Notes under the pieces: model-generated
The model's database searches: none
The model's input: the letters and a program-made list of their open reading frames with translations, nothing else
What the model was told of the DNA's origin: nothing
Origin: a virus
Length of the DNA: 64,000 nt
Virus record (IMG/VR): IMGVR_UViG_3300043621_000137
Span: 1-64,000 of that record
Reading direction: 5' to 3' (one strand)
Position numbers and translations under genes: made by a program
In this document: positions 41,124 to 50,165 of the stretch, one piece after another
How the letters are laid out: every line of letters starts with the position of its first letter
Position numbering within the stretch: the first letter of the stretch is position 1

Positions 41124-42176
41124 TCAGGCGGTACGCTTGTAGCCGAACTCGGCCGCGTTGAAGTCGGCTTCGGTCCACGCCGCGCCGGTGCCTGGGTTGG
41201 TGGCGGCGACGGCCAGGCCGTAGGCGTAGGTCGTGCCAGGCGCGATCGCCGCGCCCGGGTAGTCGATGCCGCTGTGGCGGATGACGGGCGCGACCGTGCA
41301 GGTGCCCGCGTCCATCTTCTTCAGGTTGAGGCACTGCTGGACGCCGTAGATGGTCGCGCCCGGGACCGGGGCGTCCTGGGTCACGAAGGTGTCGGTCGCG
41401 TTGACGGTGGACGTCGAGACGTAGGTGGTGTCGTCGTCGGGGGCGGCGTCATTCACCGCATCCCAGTTGGCGCCCGCAAGCGGCGTCCAGCCCGTGGTGG
41501 CGCCCGCGGCGGTCGGCAAGCGCGCGTCGACGCGGCAGTCGCCCAGGAAGTCGTTCCAGGGGGCGCTCCCGGATCGGTCGCACACATACAGATCATCGAA
41601 GTCCAGCGTGAGCGCCCCGCCCACGATGCCCGCCGGGTTACACCCCAGCGCGAGCGCGGTCCACGCGCTGTTGGCGGTCTGTCGTGTGTTGCCACTGAAG
41701 GTCAGCACGCCCACCCCGTTGACGCGCACGTCGAGGGTGCCCACGCTAGGATCGATCAGTCCCCGGAACTCCACGTAGCTCATCGTCGCAGTCGAGAGCG
41801 GGCTCGCGGAGGTGGCGACGGCCGTCCCGCCCCGCAACGCCGACAGCGTCAGGTCTTGATTCAGGCGCAACGCGACTTGCACGGTCGCCCCCTCCTGGAT
41901 CGTCAGGAAGGTCACCGCGGCGGAGCCGGGGGCCGCGCTGGGTTTACACGCCACGCCAACGACGAACCCCGCGCCCGTGGGGGCCAGCCCCTTCTGCACG
42001 TAGCACCCGCTCGCCCCACCCGTGAATGCCGACTGCACGCAGCGATAGCCGCCCGAGCCACGCCGACCGAAGGCGCCAATCGTGTTGCTCCCGGAGACCG
42101 CGGACAGGCTCGTCCACTTGTCCGCGAGATCGGCGGTCGCGTAGTGATCGAACGAGTCCATGAAGAGGAGCGCCAT
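41124..42176 (-). CDS. LamG/concanavalin-like tail protein, copy A
   Basis: A 350-residue beta-rich protein starting MALLFMDSFDHYATADLADK. Later parts include LTLDFDDLYVCDRSG, WNDFLGDCRVDARLP and DTTYVSTST, ending TGAAWTEADFNAAEFGYK. The pattern matches LamG-like phage proteins. It is a tandem paralogue of the following gene, 1 nt away, with the same start, middle and end motifs. Confidence 0.6.
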   Translation of the reverse strand: MALLFMDSFDHYATADLADKWTSLSAVSGSNTIGAFGRRGSGGYRCVQSAFTGGASGCYVQKGLAPTGAGFVVGVACKPSAAPGSAAVTFLTIQEGATVQVALRLNQDLTLSALRGGTAVATSASPLSTATMSYVEFRGLIDPSVGTLDVRVNGVGVLTFSGNTRQTANSAWTALALGCNPAGIVGGALTLDFDDLYVCDRSGSAPWNDFLGDCRVDARLPTAAGATTGWTPLAGANWDAVNDAAPDDDTTYVSTSTVNATDTFVTQDAPVPGATIYGVQQCLNLKKMDAGTCTVAPVIRHSGIDYPGAAIAPGTTYAYGLAVAATNPGTGAAWTEADFNAAEFGYKRTA

Positions 42177-42177
42177 C

Positions 42178-43320
42178 TCAGGTCACCTTCAGGAGGCCCC
42201 ACTGCCCCGCGTTGATCTCGGCGGCCGTCCACGCCGCCCCGGTCGCCGGGTTCACGTCGTAGGGCTGGGTGAGATAGCGGTCGTAAGCGGTCGTCGCGAC
42301 GCCCTGGGTCGGCCCGTCGTACTGGACGCCACCCTGGCCGACGACCGGCTTGACCGTGACCGTCCCGTCGGCCTCCTTGCGGAGCAGCAGGTTGGCGTGG
42401 ACGGCGAGGACGGTCGCGCCCGCCGGGATGTCTTCGAACTGGTGACAGTCCCGGGTACCCGGCGCGGTCGCGTGGACGTAGGTCGCGTCGCCATCGGGCG
42501 CGGGTTTGTCGTTCACCTGATCCCAGTTGGGGGTCGCGTCGACCGGCGTCCAGTCGGCGGCGAGCCCGGGACCGTTCGGGAAGATCGTCTTGATGATGCC
42601 GTCGCCGAGGAAGTCGCGCACCTCGGCCCCCCCGCCCCCAAGATCAGCCAGGTAGAGATCGGACATCCGCATGACCAAAAACGGCGCCGTGGTCGACGCG
42701 ACGGTGAAGAGCTTCACGCTGTTCCAGGTGCCGAAGTTGGCGACGTCGCTCACCCGCGTGTCGCCCGTGTAGGTCAGGACCGGGATCGTGTTGAGGCGGA
42801 TCTCGAAGAACCCGGCCGTGTCATCGATCCGCCACTTGAACTCCAGGTACGCCCAGGCCCCGCTCTGCAGCCCTTCGATGCTATTGCCGAGGTTGACATC
42901 GCCCCCGATGCTGATGCCGCGCCGGTAGAGGGTGAAGGTGCCGTCGGGGTGGAGTTGCACGCGGAGATGAAAGGGCCCGGCGCCGATGCCCGAGCCCAGG
43001 CCCGACTCCTGGATCACGAGGAGGCCAAAGGCGGTGAGCTGCGCCTCGGGGCTGCCGATCCGCGTCAGATCGTCGACTTTGATCGCGAACCCGCAGACCC
43101 CGCCCGTCTGGGGCGTCCACAGCCCCGTGCGCGTGGCGAAGGGCGCGATCCCGAGATAGCCGCTCCCGCCGGTGTTATTCGTCGAGACGCGCTTCAGGCA
43201 GGGGCCGGTCCGGCCTTCCGAGACGATCGACCAGGTGACGGCGGCGTCGCTGCGCGTGGTGTACTTGGCCGCGAGGTCGGCGGTGCCGTAGTGCGCCATC
43301 CCGTCCATGAAGAGCAGCAT
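42178..43320 (-). CDS. LamG/concanavalin-like tail protein, copy B
   Basis: A 380-residue protein beginning MLLFMDGMAHYGTADLAAKY, a clear match to the start of copy A; DLYLADLGGGGAEVRDFLGD and TGAAWTAAEINAGQWGLLKV match the middle and end. ATG 43320 is preferred over an upstream ATG that adds a low-complexity basic extension. The paralogues differ widely in the central region, as expected when receptor-facing loops diverge. Confidence 0.6.
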   Translation of the reverse strand: MLLFMDGMAHYGTADLAAKYTTRSDAAVTWSIVSEGRTGPCLKRVSTNNTGGSGYLGIAPFATRTGLWTPQTGGVCGFAIKVDDLTRIGSPEAQLTAFGLLVIQESGLGSGIGAGPFHLRVQLHPDGTFTLYRRGISIGGDVNLGNSIEGLQSGAWAYLEFKWRIDDTAGFFEIRLNTIPVLTYTGDTRVSDVANFGTWNSVKLFTVASTTAPFLVMRMSDLYLADLGGGGAEVRDFLGDGIIKTIFPNGPGLAADWTPVDATPNWDQVNDKPAPDGDATYVHATAPGTRDCHQFEDIPAGATVLAVHANLLLRKEADGTVTVKPVVGQGGVQYDGPTQGVATTAYDRYLTQPYDVNPATGAAWTAAEINAGQWGLLKVT

Positions 43321-43342
43321 CGCCGGTCGCGCCTCTCGCCCC

Positions 43343-43597
43343 TCAGCGGGTCCGACCGGGTTTGGTCGTGGCGGGCGGCGTCGCCGGGACTTGGACGGCC
43401 TCCGGCCAGATGCTGTTGGCGACATCCTGCACCAGCTGCGGCCGGCTGGAGACGTCGTCCCCCGGGGTCAGCACGTACCGGAGAAAGGTGCGGGAGATTT
43501 CGACGCCGTCTTCGTCGACGACGGTGTCTTCCCGGACCTGCATCCGCAGGTCTTCGAGGATCTCGATCGAGCCGACGACGATCGTTTTGGTCAGCAT
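43343..43597 (-). CDS. Conserved small phage tail-region protein
   Basis: An 84-residue protein: MLTKTIVVGSIEILEDLRMQ then VREDTVVDEDGVEISRTFLR and VLTPGDD. Small proteins of this pattern are frequent next to phage tail-fibre genes, with no assigned function. Its ATG overlaps the stop of the tail-fibre gene upstream. Confidence 0.6.
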   Translation of the reverse strand: MLTKTIVVGSIEILEDLRMQVREDTVVDEDGVEISRTFLRYVLTPGDDVSSRPQLVQDVANSIWPEAVQVPATPPATTKPGRTR

Positions 43598-44916
43598 TAG
43601 GTGTTCGTCCTGTAGGTCATGGAGCCGCGGAAGCTCGTGCCCGGTGTGACGTACGTCGTGTCGATGGGGCCATCGTGGCCGAGCGCGCTCGCCGCATTCT
43701 TGTACACGAGGTAGGCCTGGGCGGCGCTCGGTTGGAAGTGCAGCTTGACGTCGATCACGTTGCCCGTAATCACCCAGTAGTCGAGTTTCCCCACCCCGTA
43801 CGAGCCGGGTTCGTTCACATAGGGCAAGCCGGCCAGGAGGATGTCGCCGGTCGACCAGGTCGCCGCCTGGATTTCCACGAAGAACGTCACGAACACCAGA
43901 TTGCCGAGGCGGGTGTACGTCCCGTCTTGCGTGGTGTAGCCGCTCCCCGCGCCGCCCGCCAGACTCACGAGCGTGGGGATCCAGGTGCCTTCTTCGTAGT
44001 GGTCGAGGAGTAGGGGGTTGGAGGAGGTGAGCGGGCAATACACTCCGCCGCTGTGTGTGGTGTAGCGCACCGGAAACGTGACGCCCCCGAACGTGGACTC
44101 CACCTGGATCGCTTGCGTCTTGACGACCGACGCATCGGTCAAGGCCTCAAGAAAGAGGTCGCCCCCGGATTGCAGGAAGCGCCAGGTGCGGCTGTCGACC
44201 ACGCCCGCCGCGTCCTGCAGGAGGAGGACGCTCTGGTTGCCAATCGACGCGACGCCCCCACGAGCGGCGACCGCTCCGGCCCCGACGACATCCCCGGTGA
44301 CATCCAGGTCACTCTGGAGGGTCGCCGTGCCGACGACCGTCAGCCCTTGCTGCAACCCAGCGTCGCCCCGGACGACGAGCGCCCCTTCGAGGTCTGTCAG
44401 GCCCGCCACCTGCAGGAGCGTCAGGGCGGCCAGGTTGTTGACGTCGAGCCGCGCGTCGAGGATCTGGCGCTGCGTGAACGTGTTCACCTGGTCCGTCCAG
44501 GCGGCGTGCACGAGCGCGTCCGATCCCCCCGGTTCATGGGTCGCGTGGTGCGGCTCGGGCAGCGCGGCGGCCAGCGGGTCGACGCCAATCGCCCCGGTCA
44601 CGCCGGTGATCCGCACCACGCCCAGGCCTGAGCCGTAGAGATCGCCCAGCTTGAGGGGCGAGCTGCCAAACGGACCGAGGGTCAGCCGGCCGACGCCGCC
44701 TGGCCCGAGGGTGATCCCCGGGCCCCCGGGCGTGCTGCTGACGACGACCGGGCTGGTGTTGAAGACGTCGGCCTGGAGATCGATCTGCTGGAAGGCCAGG
44801 CCGGCGACCGAGGCGCGATCCGGCACGGCCGCCCCCTCGCGGTGGATCGCGTCGAGGAAGTTGACCGACTGGCCCGCCCGGGTGTTGATGCTGACGGCGA
44901 AGGCGAGATAGGCCAT
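43597..44916 (-). CDS. Tail fibre protein
   Basis: A 439-residue protein. Gly-rich N-terminus (PGITLGPGGVGRLTLGPFG), a linker with EPHHATHEPGGSDAL (HATHEPGG is common in fibres), a repetitive middle with LEGALVVRGDAGLQQGLTVV, and a C-terminal domain YEEGTWIPTLVSLAGG with YTTQDGTYTRLGNLVFVTF, a well-known fibre tip motif. It is a receptor-binding candidate. Confidence 0.65.
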   Translation of the reverse strand: MAYLAFAVSINTRAGQSVNFLDAIHREGAAVPDRASVAGLAFQQIDLQADVFNTSPVVVSSTPGGPGITLGPGGVGRLTLGPFGSSPLKLGDLYGSGLGVVRITGVTGAIGVDPLAAALPEPHHATHEPGGSDALVHAAWTDQVNTFTQRQILDARLDVNNLAALTLLQVAGLTDLEGALVVRGDAGLQQGLTVVGTATLQSDLDVTGDVVGAGAVAARGGVASIGNQSVLLLQDAAGVVDSRTWRFLQSGGDLFLEALTDASVVKTQAIQVESTFGGVTFPVRYTTHSGGVYCPLTSSNPLLLDHYEEGTWIPTLVSLAGGAGSGYTTQDGTYTRLGNLVFVTFFVEIQAATWSTGDILLAGLPYVNEPGSYGVGKLDYWVITGNVIDVKLHFQPSAAQAYLVYKNAASALGHDGPIDTTYVTPGTSFRGSMTYRTNT

Positions 44917-45221
44917 TAGAACGGCACTCCCAAGACCGAGAGCGTCGCGCCGGCGCCGATCGCGTAGAAGTCCGAGAGCTTCACCGGCCCGGTGTCAAAC
45001 GGGCCGATGGGGACGACCGCGCCGACCGCCAGCTGCGTGCCCGTGCCGAGCGTGACGGTGGGGTCGCCGCCGATCGCCGCCGAGGCGCCCGTCGCCTGGA
45101 ACAGCAGCTGGCGGAACGGGACGTTGTGGTCCGCGCGGACCACGCCCGTCCCGTCCCCGAGCGCGTCGCTCACGCGCTTGGCGGTCCCGGCCAGCGGCAG
45201 GGAGTAGGAGTTGGCGGCCAT
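44916..45221 (-). CDS. Hypothetical small tail-region protein
   Basis: A 101-residue protein with Gly/Val-rich beta character (VTLGTGTQLAVGAVVPIGPF). The section PFDTGPVKLSDFYAIGAGATL resembles the GPFGSSPLKLGDLYGSGLG stretch of the adjacent fibre, suggesting a shared fold or a duplicated module. Its stop overlaps the fibre start. Confidence 0.5.
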   Translation of the reverse strand: MAANSYSLPLAGTAKRVSDALGDGTGVVRADHNVPFRQLLFQATGASAAIGGDPTVTLGTGTQLAVGAVVPIGPFDTGPVKLSDFYAIGAGATLSVLGVPF

Positions 45222-45235
45222 CCGAACCTCCGGGG

Positions 45236-45529
45236 TTAGCGCTCGTCGATCGTGCCGGGCCGGCGGTCCTGGAGCGTCGGCGGCGGCGGCGGCTGCTCGG
45301 CTGGCTGGTAGCGGTTCGGGAGCGACGGCAGGCCGGAGACCGAGTTTTCCGTCTCCTGGCCGCTGGTGAGGGTCGGCACCGGGTCGTTCGTCCAGATCGG
45401 CTGCAGCGCGTTCGGGCTGTCGATGGTGATGAGCGGCTCGGTCCCGCTCGACGTCACGCCGTCGCCACCGAGATCGGCGGACGACGTGGGCATCACGGGG
45501 TTGTCCCAGAAGGTTTTCAGATCAGCCAT
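45236..45529 (-). CDS. Hypothetical Pro/Thr-rich small protein
   Basis: A 97-residue protein with a short helical start (MADLKTFWDNP), Thr/Ser/Pro-rich middle and a poly-Pro near the end (EQPPPPPTLQDRR). It is probably disordered. It is preserved between structural genes, so a minor virion protein is likely. Confidence 0.5.
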   Translation of the reverse strand: MADLKTFWDNPVMPTSSADLGGDGVTSSGTEPLITIDSPNALQPIWTNDPVPTLTSGQETENSVSGLPSLPNRYQPAEQPPPPPTLQDRRPGTIDER

Positions 45530-45547
45530 GGGGGTCTCCTGCTAAGG

Positions 45548-46264
45548 CTACGCACATGCACATGCATCGGTCGCGCGCGGGTCGCCGGTCGACGCGCCGC
45601 ACGCCTCGGGCCAGCTGTCCCAGAGGTCGTCGGGGTACTGTTCGTCGTCGCGGAGCGAGAGCATCTGCACGCCGTACTTGAACTCGGCCGCTTTCGTTTG
45701 CGCGAGTCCCGCGTTGAAGTACGGGTTCGGCCGCTCGCCGGTGCCCGGCCAGAGCGCCGCTTGCGCGAGCGCCCCGGTGACGAGCACCTCGGCCCCGTCG
45801 CCGAGGACGCCGCTGAAGGTCTCGCCGTCGGTCAGCCGATCGCCCTGGCGGTGGTAGACCGCCGTGAGGGTCACCGGGCTGCCCGCCGGATACAGGCGAT
45901 AGCGCGCCTGGCCGACGGTCGGCGGCGTCGTCGAGGGCGAGGTCGCGATGAGCTGGGTGGGCGGACCCGTCGCACTGAGCGAGGGGTCCGCCGCCAGCAG
46001 CGTGTCAATCGAGCCCGTGAAGGGCAGCCGCACCTGGCGGGCTTGATCAACCACGACCTTGAAGCTCGCGAAGTCGGGCGGCAGCACGATCGCCGTGTCG
46101 CCGGGGAGCGTCGTGATCGACAGCTCCCCGCGCATGAAGCCCCAGCGGCGCGCCGCGAGGAGTTGCTTCCAGGCGGTCTGGACCCACTCGCGCGCGAGGA
46201 ACGTCGGGGCGGACGGGCAGTAGAGCCGCACCGTCCGCCACGCGAAGCCGAAGTCTTCCGCCAT
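45548..46264 (-). CDS. Head-tail connector / adaptor-like protein
   Basis: A 238-residue protein. It starts with helices WRTVRLYCPSAPTFLAREWV and VQTAWKQLLAARRWGF, followed by a beta section (LSITTLPGDTAIVLPPDFAS) and a C-terminal helical part with QTKAAEFKYGVQML. The layout recalls phage adaptors such as gp4/gp11-type. The last residues DACACA are encoded by DNA matching the dispersed palindrome. Confidence 0.5.
   Translation of the reverse strand: MAEDFGFAWRTVRLYCPSAPTFLAREWVQTAWKQLLAARRWGFMRGELSITTLPGDTAIVLPPDFASFKVVVDQARQVRLPFTGSIDTLLAADPSLSATGPPTQLIATSPSTTPPTVGQARYRLYPAGSPVTLTAVYHRQGDRLTDGETFSGVLGDGAEVLVTGALAQAALWPGTGERPNPYFNAGLAQTKAAEFKYGVQMLSLRDDEQYPDDLWDSWPEACGASTGDPRATDACACA
45555..45568. 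repeat. Dispersed palindrome copy (CATGCACATGCATC)
   Basis: Twelve of 14 positions match. It lies in the last codons of the connector-like gene, encoding DACA on the minus strand. Confidence 0.4.
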
Positions 46265-46280
46265 CGGGGGTGACGATCGG

Positions 46281-46598
46281 CTAGGTGCCGATCACCTCGA
46301 TGGGCGCGCTGAAGGTCGAGAGGTTCACGCCGCCCGCGACCTCCACGAACCCGGCGGCCCCGTCCACATACCACATCATCTTGCCCGTGGTCGGGTTGTA
46401 GAGGGACAGGCGGACGCCGCCCGCCGCGTCGAGCGCCTGGCCGCCGAGGATCACGATGATCTTCCCGAGCCCGAAGGTCGCCGCGCTGACCGGCTCGCCC
46501 CCGCTCACGTAGGGGTTCGGGCCGGTCCAGCGGGCGACCCGGCGGAGGAAGCTGCTCGACGCATCGAAGTAGTTGCCGACACTGCGATCAAGTGGCAT
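46281..46598 (-). CDS. Hypothetical small structural protein
   Basis: A 105-residue protein starting MPLDRSVGNYFDAS. Mid region FGLGKIIVILGGQALDAAGG and a beta C-terminus (MMWYVDGAAGFVEVAGG). It lies next to the decoration-like protein and the capsid gene, so a head accessory role is likely, but unproven. Confidence 0.5.
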   Translation of the reverse strand: MPLDRSVGNYFDASSSFLRRVARWTGPNPYVSGGEPVSAATFGLGKIIVILGGQALDAAGGVRLSLYNPTTGKMMWYVDGAAGFVEVAGGVNLSTFSAPIEVIGT

Positions 46599-46609
46599 GG
46601 TCGGCCTCC

Positions 46610-47179
46610 TTAGAAGTTCTCGGTGCTGATGTCGAGGTCGCAGAGCACCTTCTGGTTGCCAGTGCCGCCGGTCACATCGGTCACCTTCGGCGACGAGATC
46701 GTCCCGAGCGCGGCCGTGCTGGGCGCCGTGCCCGCCGCGACGAGCACCGCCAGATCGGTCGCCCCGCCGACGAGCATGTCGGCGCCGGCGACCGCGGCGG
46801 TCACGTTCGCGTCCGAGGCACGCACCAGGCACGGCCCCCCGAGCTGGATGCAGGTGTAGTTGCCGCGGGTCGCCACGTTGTTGATGACGCCGGCCAGCTG
46901 GTTGAGCAGGGCGCCGCCGGCGGTCGTGACCTTGTAGGTGCCGCGGTCGGACCAGTAGACCGGCTGGCCGGCCTTGGGCGCGGCGGCCGCGGCCGCGTCC
47001 ACCTGCACGATCTGGAAGCGGCGCGTGCGCGGGGGCGTGGCGGGCGTCGCGCGACTCTGCGGGTACTGCTGCGTGAACCGGGCGCCGAGGGTGCCGGGCT
47101 CCATCAGGGTCGCGGCGTTCTCGGCGAGCGGGTCGCCGCTCTGGATGTAGACGGCGTTTTGTTCGTAGACGCTGGGCAT
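46610..47179 (-). CDS. Probable head decoration protein
   Basis: A 189-residue protein, beta-rich, with FQIVQVDAAAAAAPKAGQPV, YWSDRGTYKVTTAGG and YTCIQLGGPCLVRA, similar in character to lambda D-like capsid decoration proteins. It follows the major capsid gene in the operon, separated by a leader with an imperfect palindrome copy and the ribosome site AGAAGGAG. It may be another head protein. Confidence 0.5.
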   Translation of the reverse strand: MPSVYEQNAVYIQSGDPLAENAATLMEPGTLGARFTQQYPQSRATPATPPRTRRFQIVQVDAAAAAAPKAGQPVYWSDRGTYKVTTAGGALLNQLAGVINNVATRGNYTCIQLGGPCLVRASDANVTAAVAGADMLVGGATDLAVLVAAGTAPSTAALGTISSPKVTDVTGGTGNQKVLCDLDISTENF

Positions 47180-47202
47180 GATGAACTCCTTCTCTGCTGT
47201 TG

Positions 47203-47216
47203 ATGCCTATGCATCT
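47203..47216. repeat. Dispersed palindrome copy (GATGCCTATGCATC)
   Basis: Thirteen of 14 positions match. It lies between the capsid gene stop (47227) and the next gene start (47179), in non-coding DNA; on the transcribed strand it reads GATGCATAGGCATC. Confidence 0.55.
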
Positions 47217-47226
47217 AGCCCAGCGG

Positions 47227-48279
47227 CTAGCTGCCGATCCCCGAGATCACGCGCGAGAGCCGGAGGGCTTTCACGGTGAGGTTGCCGGCGAACAGGATCT
47301 GCCCGGCGACCTGGTTGTCCTGCCGCGCGCCCTTGAAGCCGGTGAAGCCGAACGCGAACTTCCGGCTCTGCGCGATGTAGAGGCGGATGTAGGCGTCGTC
47401 ACCCTGGGGGCCGAAGTTCAGCCACCAGAAGGTTTCGTTCGGCGCGTAGTAGCTGCCGAGGTCCACGTCGTTCACGCCGTCGGCCCCGGGGCAGTACTGG
47501 CTCATCGTGATCGTGGCCTTGTCGAACTTCATGCCCGGCCAGTTGATCTCGGGCTGGGTCGTGTCCACGATCTGGTGGGGCAGGAAGTTCTCCGCGATGT
47601 AGCCCATGCAGCGGTTGGTCGTGATGCCGATGGTGGGCGCTTCGTTCCCAATGATGCAGCTGAAGTAGCTATGCCGCAGCACGCGGTAGGAGATGGGTGC
47701 GCCGCCCAGGTCTTGGGCGATGAGGCCGGCGGGCGGGTCGAGCGCGGGGCTGACGTCGGTGCGCGTCTGGCCGCCGTAGGAGGGGAAGATGTTCCCGGCC
47801 CAGCTAGCCGTCGTGCCGTTATTGAGCGCCTCTTCGAGCCCGTTCATCTCCATCGAGCGATCGTCGCCGGCCAGGGCCTGGCCGTGGTGGAAGGCGGCGA
47901 TTTCGAGGATCGCGCTCATCGTGAGCGAGGCCTGCGCCATGTCGGTGCGGATCACGCTGAAGGCCGCGCGCGGGCCCGCCAGCTCGACTTCCAGGTCTTC
48001 GAGGAACTCGGTGATGCCGACCTGGTAGTAGCGCGGGCCGAAGAGCAGGCCCGTGCGGGTCTGCCGGCGGGTGATGTCGAACGAGCTGCCCTTCTTGTAC
48101 GCGCCGCCCTTCATCGGCTTGTACATGAAGTTCTCTTGAATCTGCGGCCCGATCCACTTGCGGTTGAATCGGGACTTCGCCATCGCGATGAACGGGCCGG
48201 CTTTGAAATAGCCGTCGACCACCCCAGGCTCGATCTCCTTGGTGACGGTCGTGTTGACTTCGTCGAGCTGAATTGCCAC
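47227..48279 (-). CDS. Major capsid protein
   Basis: A 350-residue protein. The order scaffold-like gene, this gene, decoration gene fits the head block. Features such as VDGYFKAGPFIAMAKSRF, QENFMYKPMKGGAYKKG, YYQVGITEFLEDLEVEL and NIFPSYGGQTRTDVS suggest a HK97-fold capsid protein of podovirus type, with a 350-residue length that is usual. No classic protease site is seen. A conserved QYCPGADGVNDVDLG loop follows. Confidence 0.7.
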   Translation of the reverse strand: MAIQLDEVNTTVTKEIEPGVVDGYFKAGPFIAMAKSRFNRKWIGPQIQENFMYKPMKGGAYKKGSSFDITRRQTRTGLLFGPRYYQVGITEFLEDLEVELAGPRAAFSVIRTDMAQASLTMSAILEIAAFHHGQALAGDDRSMEMNGLEEALNNGTTASWAGNIFPSYGGQTRTDVSPALDPPAGLIAQDLGGAPISYRVLRHSYFSCIIGNEAPTIGITTNRCMGYIAENFLPHQIVDTTQPEINWPGMKFDKATITMSQYCPGADGVNDVDLGSYYAPNETFWWLNFGPQGDDAYIRLYIAQSRKFAFGFTGFKGARQDNQVAGQILFAGNLTVKALRLSRVISGIGS

Positions 48280-48355
48280 GGGAGCCTCCTAAGTGCGGAT
48301 GCGCTCGACGAGGTCGACAGCGCGCCTGCGCGCCATGCGTGCGGTCTGCCGCACG

Positions 48356-49144
48356 CTAGCCCTGCTTGGCCGAGACCAGCCGCTCGTACTCCGCGACCGC
48401 CGAGTCCAGCGTGTGGACGGCGGGCCCCTCTTTGGTCTGGAGCACATCGAGCGGCGAGGACTCTTGCCGCAGCGGGAACGGATGGCTGCTGCTGGTTTGC
48501 TTGAGGCGATCGCCCAGGCGCTTGTCGACTTCGTCGTTGATCCGCTTGTCCTCTGCCTCTTGTTGTTTCTTCTGGATCCGCTCGCCGTAGCGTTCGAGAT
48601 ACGCGTCCTGCAGCGAGTAGACCCGCCCGGGTTGGCCGTAGACGGGTTTGCCGAGTTTCGGGTTGGCGACCAGCTCGGTCATGTCGAGTGGTTCGTTGAA
48701 GAGGTGCGAGTGCCGCGCGCCTTGCGTCGCCAGGAACGCACTGACCGCGATGTAGTCGCGGCCCGCCTCGTTGACCGCGTCATTGGCGATCCGGCGGATG
48801 TCGTCCTGGGTCAGCGCGAGGTTGCCGCCGGCGGCCGGCGCGGCCGGGTGGGCGGGCGCGGGGGCCGGATCGCCCTGCCCCGGCCGCCCGTCGAGCACCG
48901 CCTTGTTCTCGGCGTACCAGCCATCGAGCCGCGTGTAGTACTCGTTCAGCACTTGTTCCTTTTCCCGAATCCCGTCCATCGAGCGGCTGTAGTCGCTGCG
49001 GGCGAGCGCGCCGTCGCCGAGCAAGGTGACGGCCTCTTTGGCCTCCGCGGCGTTGAAGATCGCCTTCGCCTGTGCCTGCTGCTCCGCGGGGAGCTTGGCG
49101 AGCACGCCAGCGAGGAATGATTGGCCCGACTCGAAGGCACCCAT
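48356..49144 (-). CDS. Probable capsid scaffold protein
   Basis: A 262-residue, charged, helical protein placed immediately upstream of the capsid gene: LPAEQQAQAKAIFNAAEAKE, EKEQVLNEYYTRLDGWYAEN and YGERIQKKQQEAEDKRINDE are long amphipathic helices, with a Pro/Ala-rich linker after residue 90. Length, charge, coiled-coil content and gene order fit an internal scaffold that assembles the prohead. Confidence 0.65.
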   Translation of the reverse strand: MGAFESGQSFLAGVLAKLPAEQQAQAKAIFNAAEAKEAVTLLGDGALARSDYSRSMDGIREKEQVLNEYYTRLDGWYAENKAVLDGRPGQGDPAPAPAHPAAPAAGGNLALTQDDIRRIANDAVNEAGRDYIAVSAFLATQGARHSHLFNEPLDMTELVANPKLGKPVYGQPGRVYSLQDAYLERYGERIQKKQQEAEDKRINDEVDKRLGDRLKQTSSSHPFPLRQESSPLDVLQTKEGPAVHTLDSAVAEYERLVSAKQG

Positions 49145-49318
49145 CGTTCGTTCTCCTTCCCCGGTTGAGGCAAGAGCCCGCGCGGCCCTCCGCCGGGATG
49201 GCGGGCGAGGCGACGCGAGGAAAGCTCCTCTCGTTCAGGGCGTGGTGGTCGTCGTGGTCGTCGGCGGGGTCGTCGGAGGCGTCGTCGTCGGCAGCCGCGA
49301 GCGCGGGCGGCGCGTCGG

Positions 49319-49726
49319 CTAAATCTGGGCCATCAGGGGCGACGGTTTGCTGGGGGCCGCCGGGTCGAGCGGCACCGCGCGCGGCGGCTGCAGGTCGAAG
49401 GTCAGCGTGTTGCTCTCCTGGCCGTCGGGGTTCCGCACGAGGCACGCGAGCGTGTCCGGGCCCTGCCAGAGCGGCATGTGCATGCCGGTGACGAGCTCCC
49501 CCTCGGAGAAGTAGGCGGTCGGCTCGTCCTGCCCCGCAAACACGATGACGGCGTTCGCGTCGAACCCGGCCCCGAGCACCCGCAGCGAGAAGGACGGGTC
49601 GCCGACGGCGGCCGAGGCCGGGGCGAGCGCCATGACGACAGGCGCGAGCGGCCCGTCGGCGTTCCGGGCCACGGGGGTGAGGGGATGCGCGTGGACGACG
49701 GGCGTGGGCATTCTCTCGTAGGCCAT
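49319..49726 (-). CDS. IPT/TIG-like beta protein, copy A
   Basis: A 135-residue protein with an immunoglobulin-like IPT/TIG pattern: VGDPSFSLRVLGAGFDANAV, IVFAGQDEPT, and RNPDGQESNTLTFDLQ. It shares almost the same order of motifs with the 203-residue protein at 54256, so the two are paralogues. Such domains in phages are often decoration or adhesion modules exposed on the capsid. Confidence 0.6.
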   Translation of the reverse strand: MAYERMPTPVVHAHPLTPVARNADGPLAPVVMALAPASAAVGDPSFSLRVLGAGFDANAVIVFAGQDEPTAYFSEGELVTGMHMPLWQGPDTLACLVRNPDGQESNTLTFDLQPPRAVPLDPAAPSKPSPLMAQI

Positions 49727-49739
49727 GTGTCAGGTCTCC

Positions 49740-50165
49740 TTACACGGTGCCCGGGCCGGCGATGCCGCGGTCCATGCCCCCGCCGGGGAAGGCCGACCCG
49801 GCGGCCGTCGGGGACGCCGCGCCCGCGCCGGCGCCCATGAGCCCAGCGAGATACTGCTGCACCATGTCCTTGATGAGCGAGAGCTGCGGGCCCTGGTCGG
49901 GGGTAATCTGCGCCCAGCTGTCGATCAGATCCGACATCGCCTGCGCCGATTGCGTGATGCCGGTCAGGACTTCGGGCGGCATCCCTTGGCTCGGAATCCC
50001 GCCGCCCCCGCCCGGACCGCCGGGCCCGGGGCCCGCGATGCCGCGCATGGAAAAGCCGGAGCCGGCGTCCCCCATCGGGGTGGGCGAGGGCGGCGGGGAA
50101 TCAAGCGCGGGCGCCCCAGGCGACGGGCCCAGGCCGGGGAAGCCGCCGCCGCTTGGAAAAGGCAT
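49740..50165 (-). CDS. Hypothetical Gly/Pro-rich protein
   Basis: A 141-residue protein with low-complexity Gly/Pro N- and C-termini (IAGPGPGGPGGGGGIPSQ) and a helical middle (VLTGITQSAQAMSDLIDSWA). Position between head genes suggests a minor virion or assembly protein. Its start lies directly at the stop of the upstream gene. Confidence 0.5.
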   Translation of the reverse strand: MPFPSGGGFPGLGPSPGAPALDSPPPSPTPMGDAGSGFSMRGIAGPGPGGPGGGGGIPSQGMPPEVLTGITQSAQAMSDLIDSWAQITPDQGPQLSLIKDMVQQYLAGLMGAGAGAASPTAAGSAFPGGGMDRGIAGPGTV

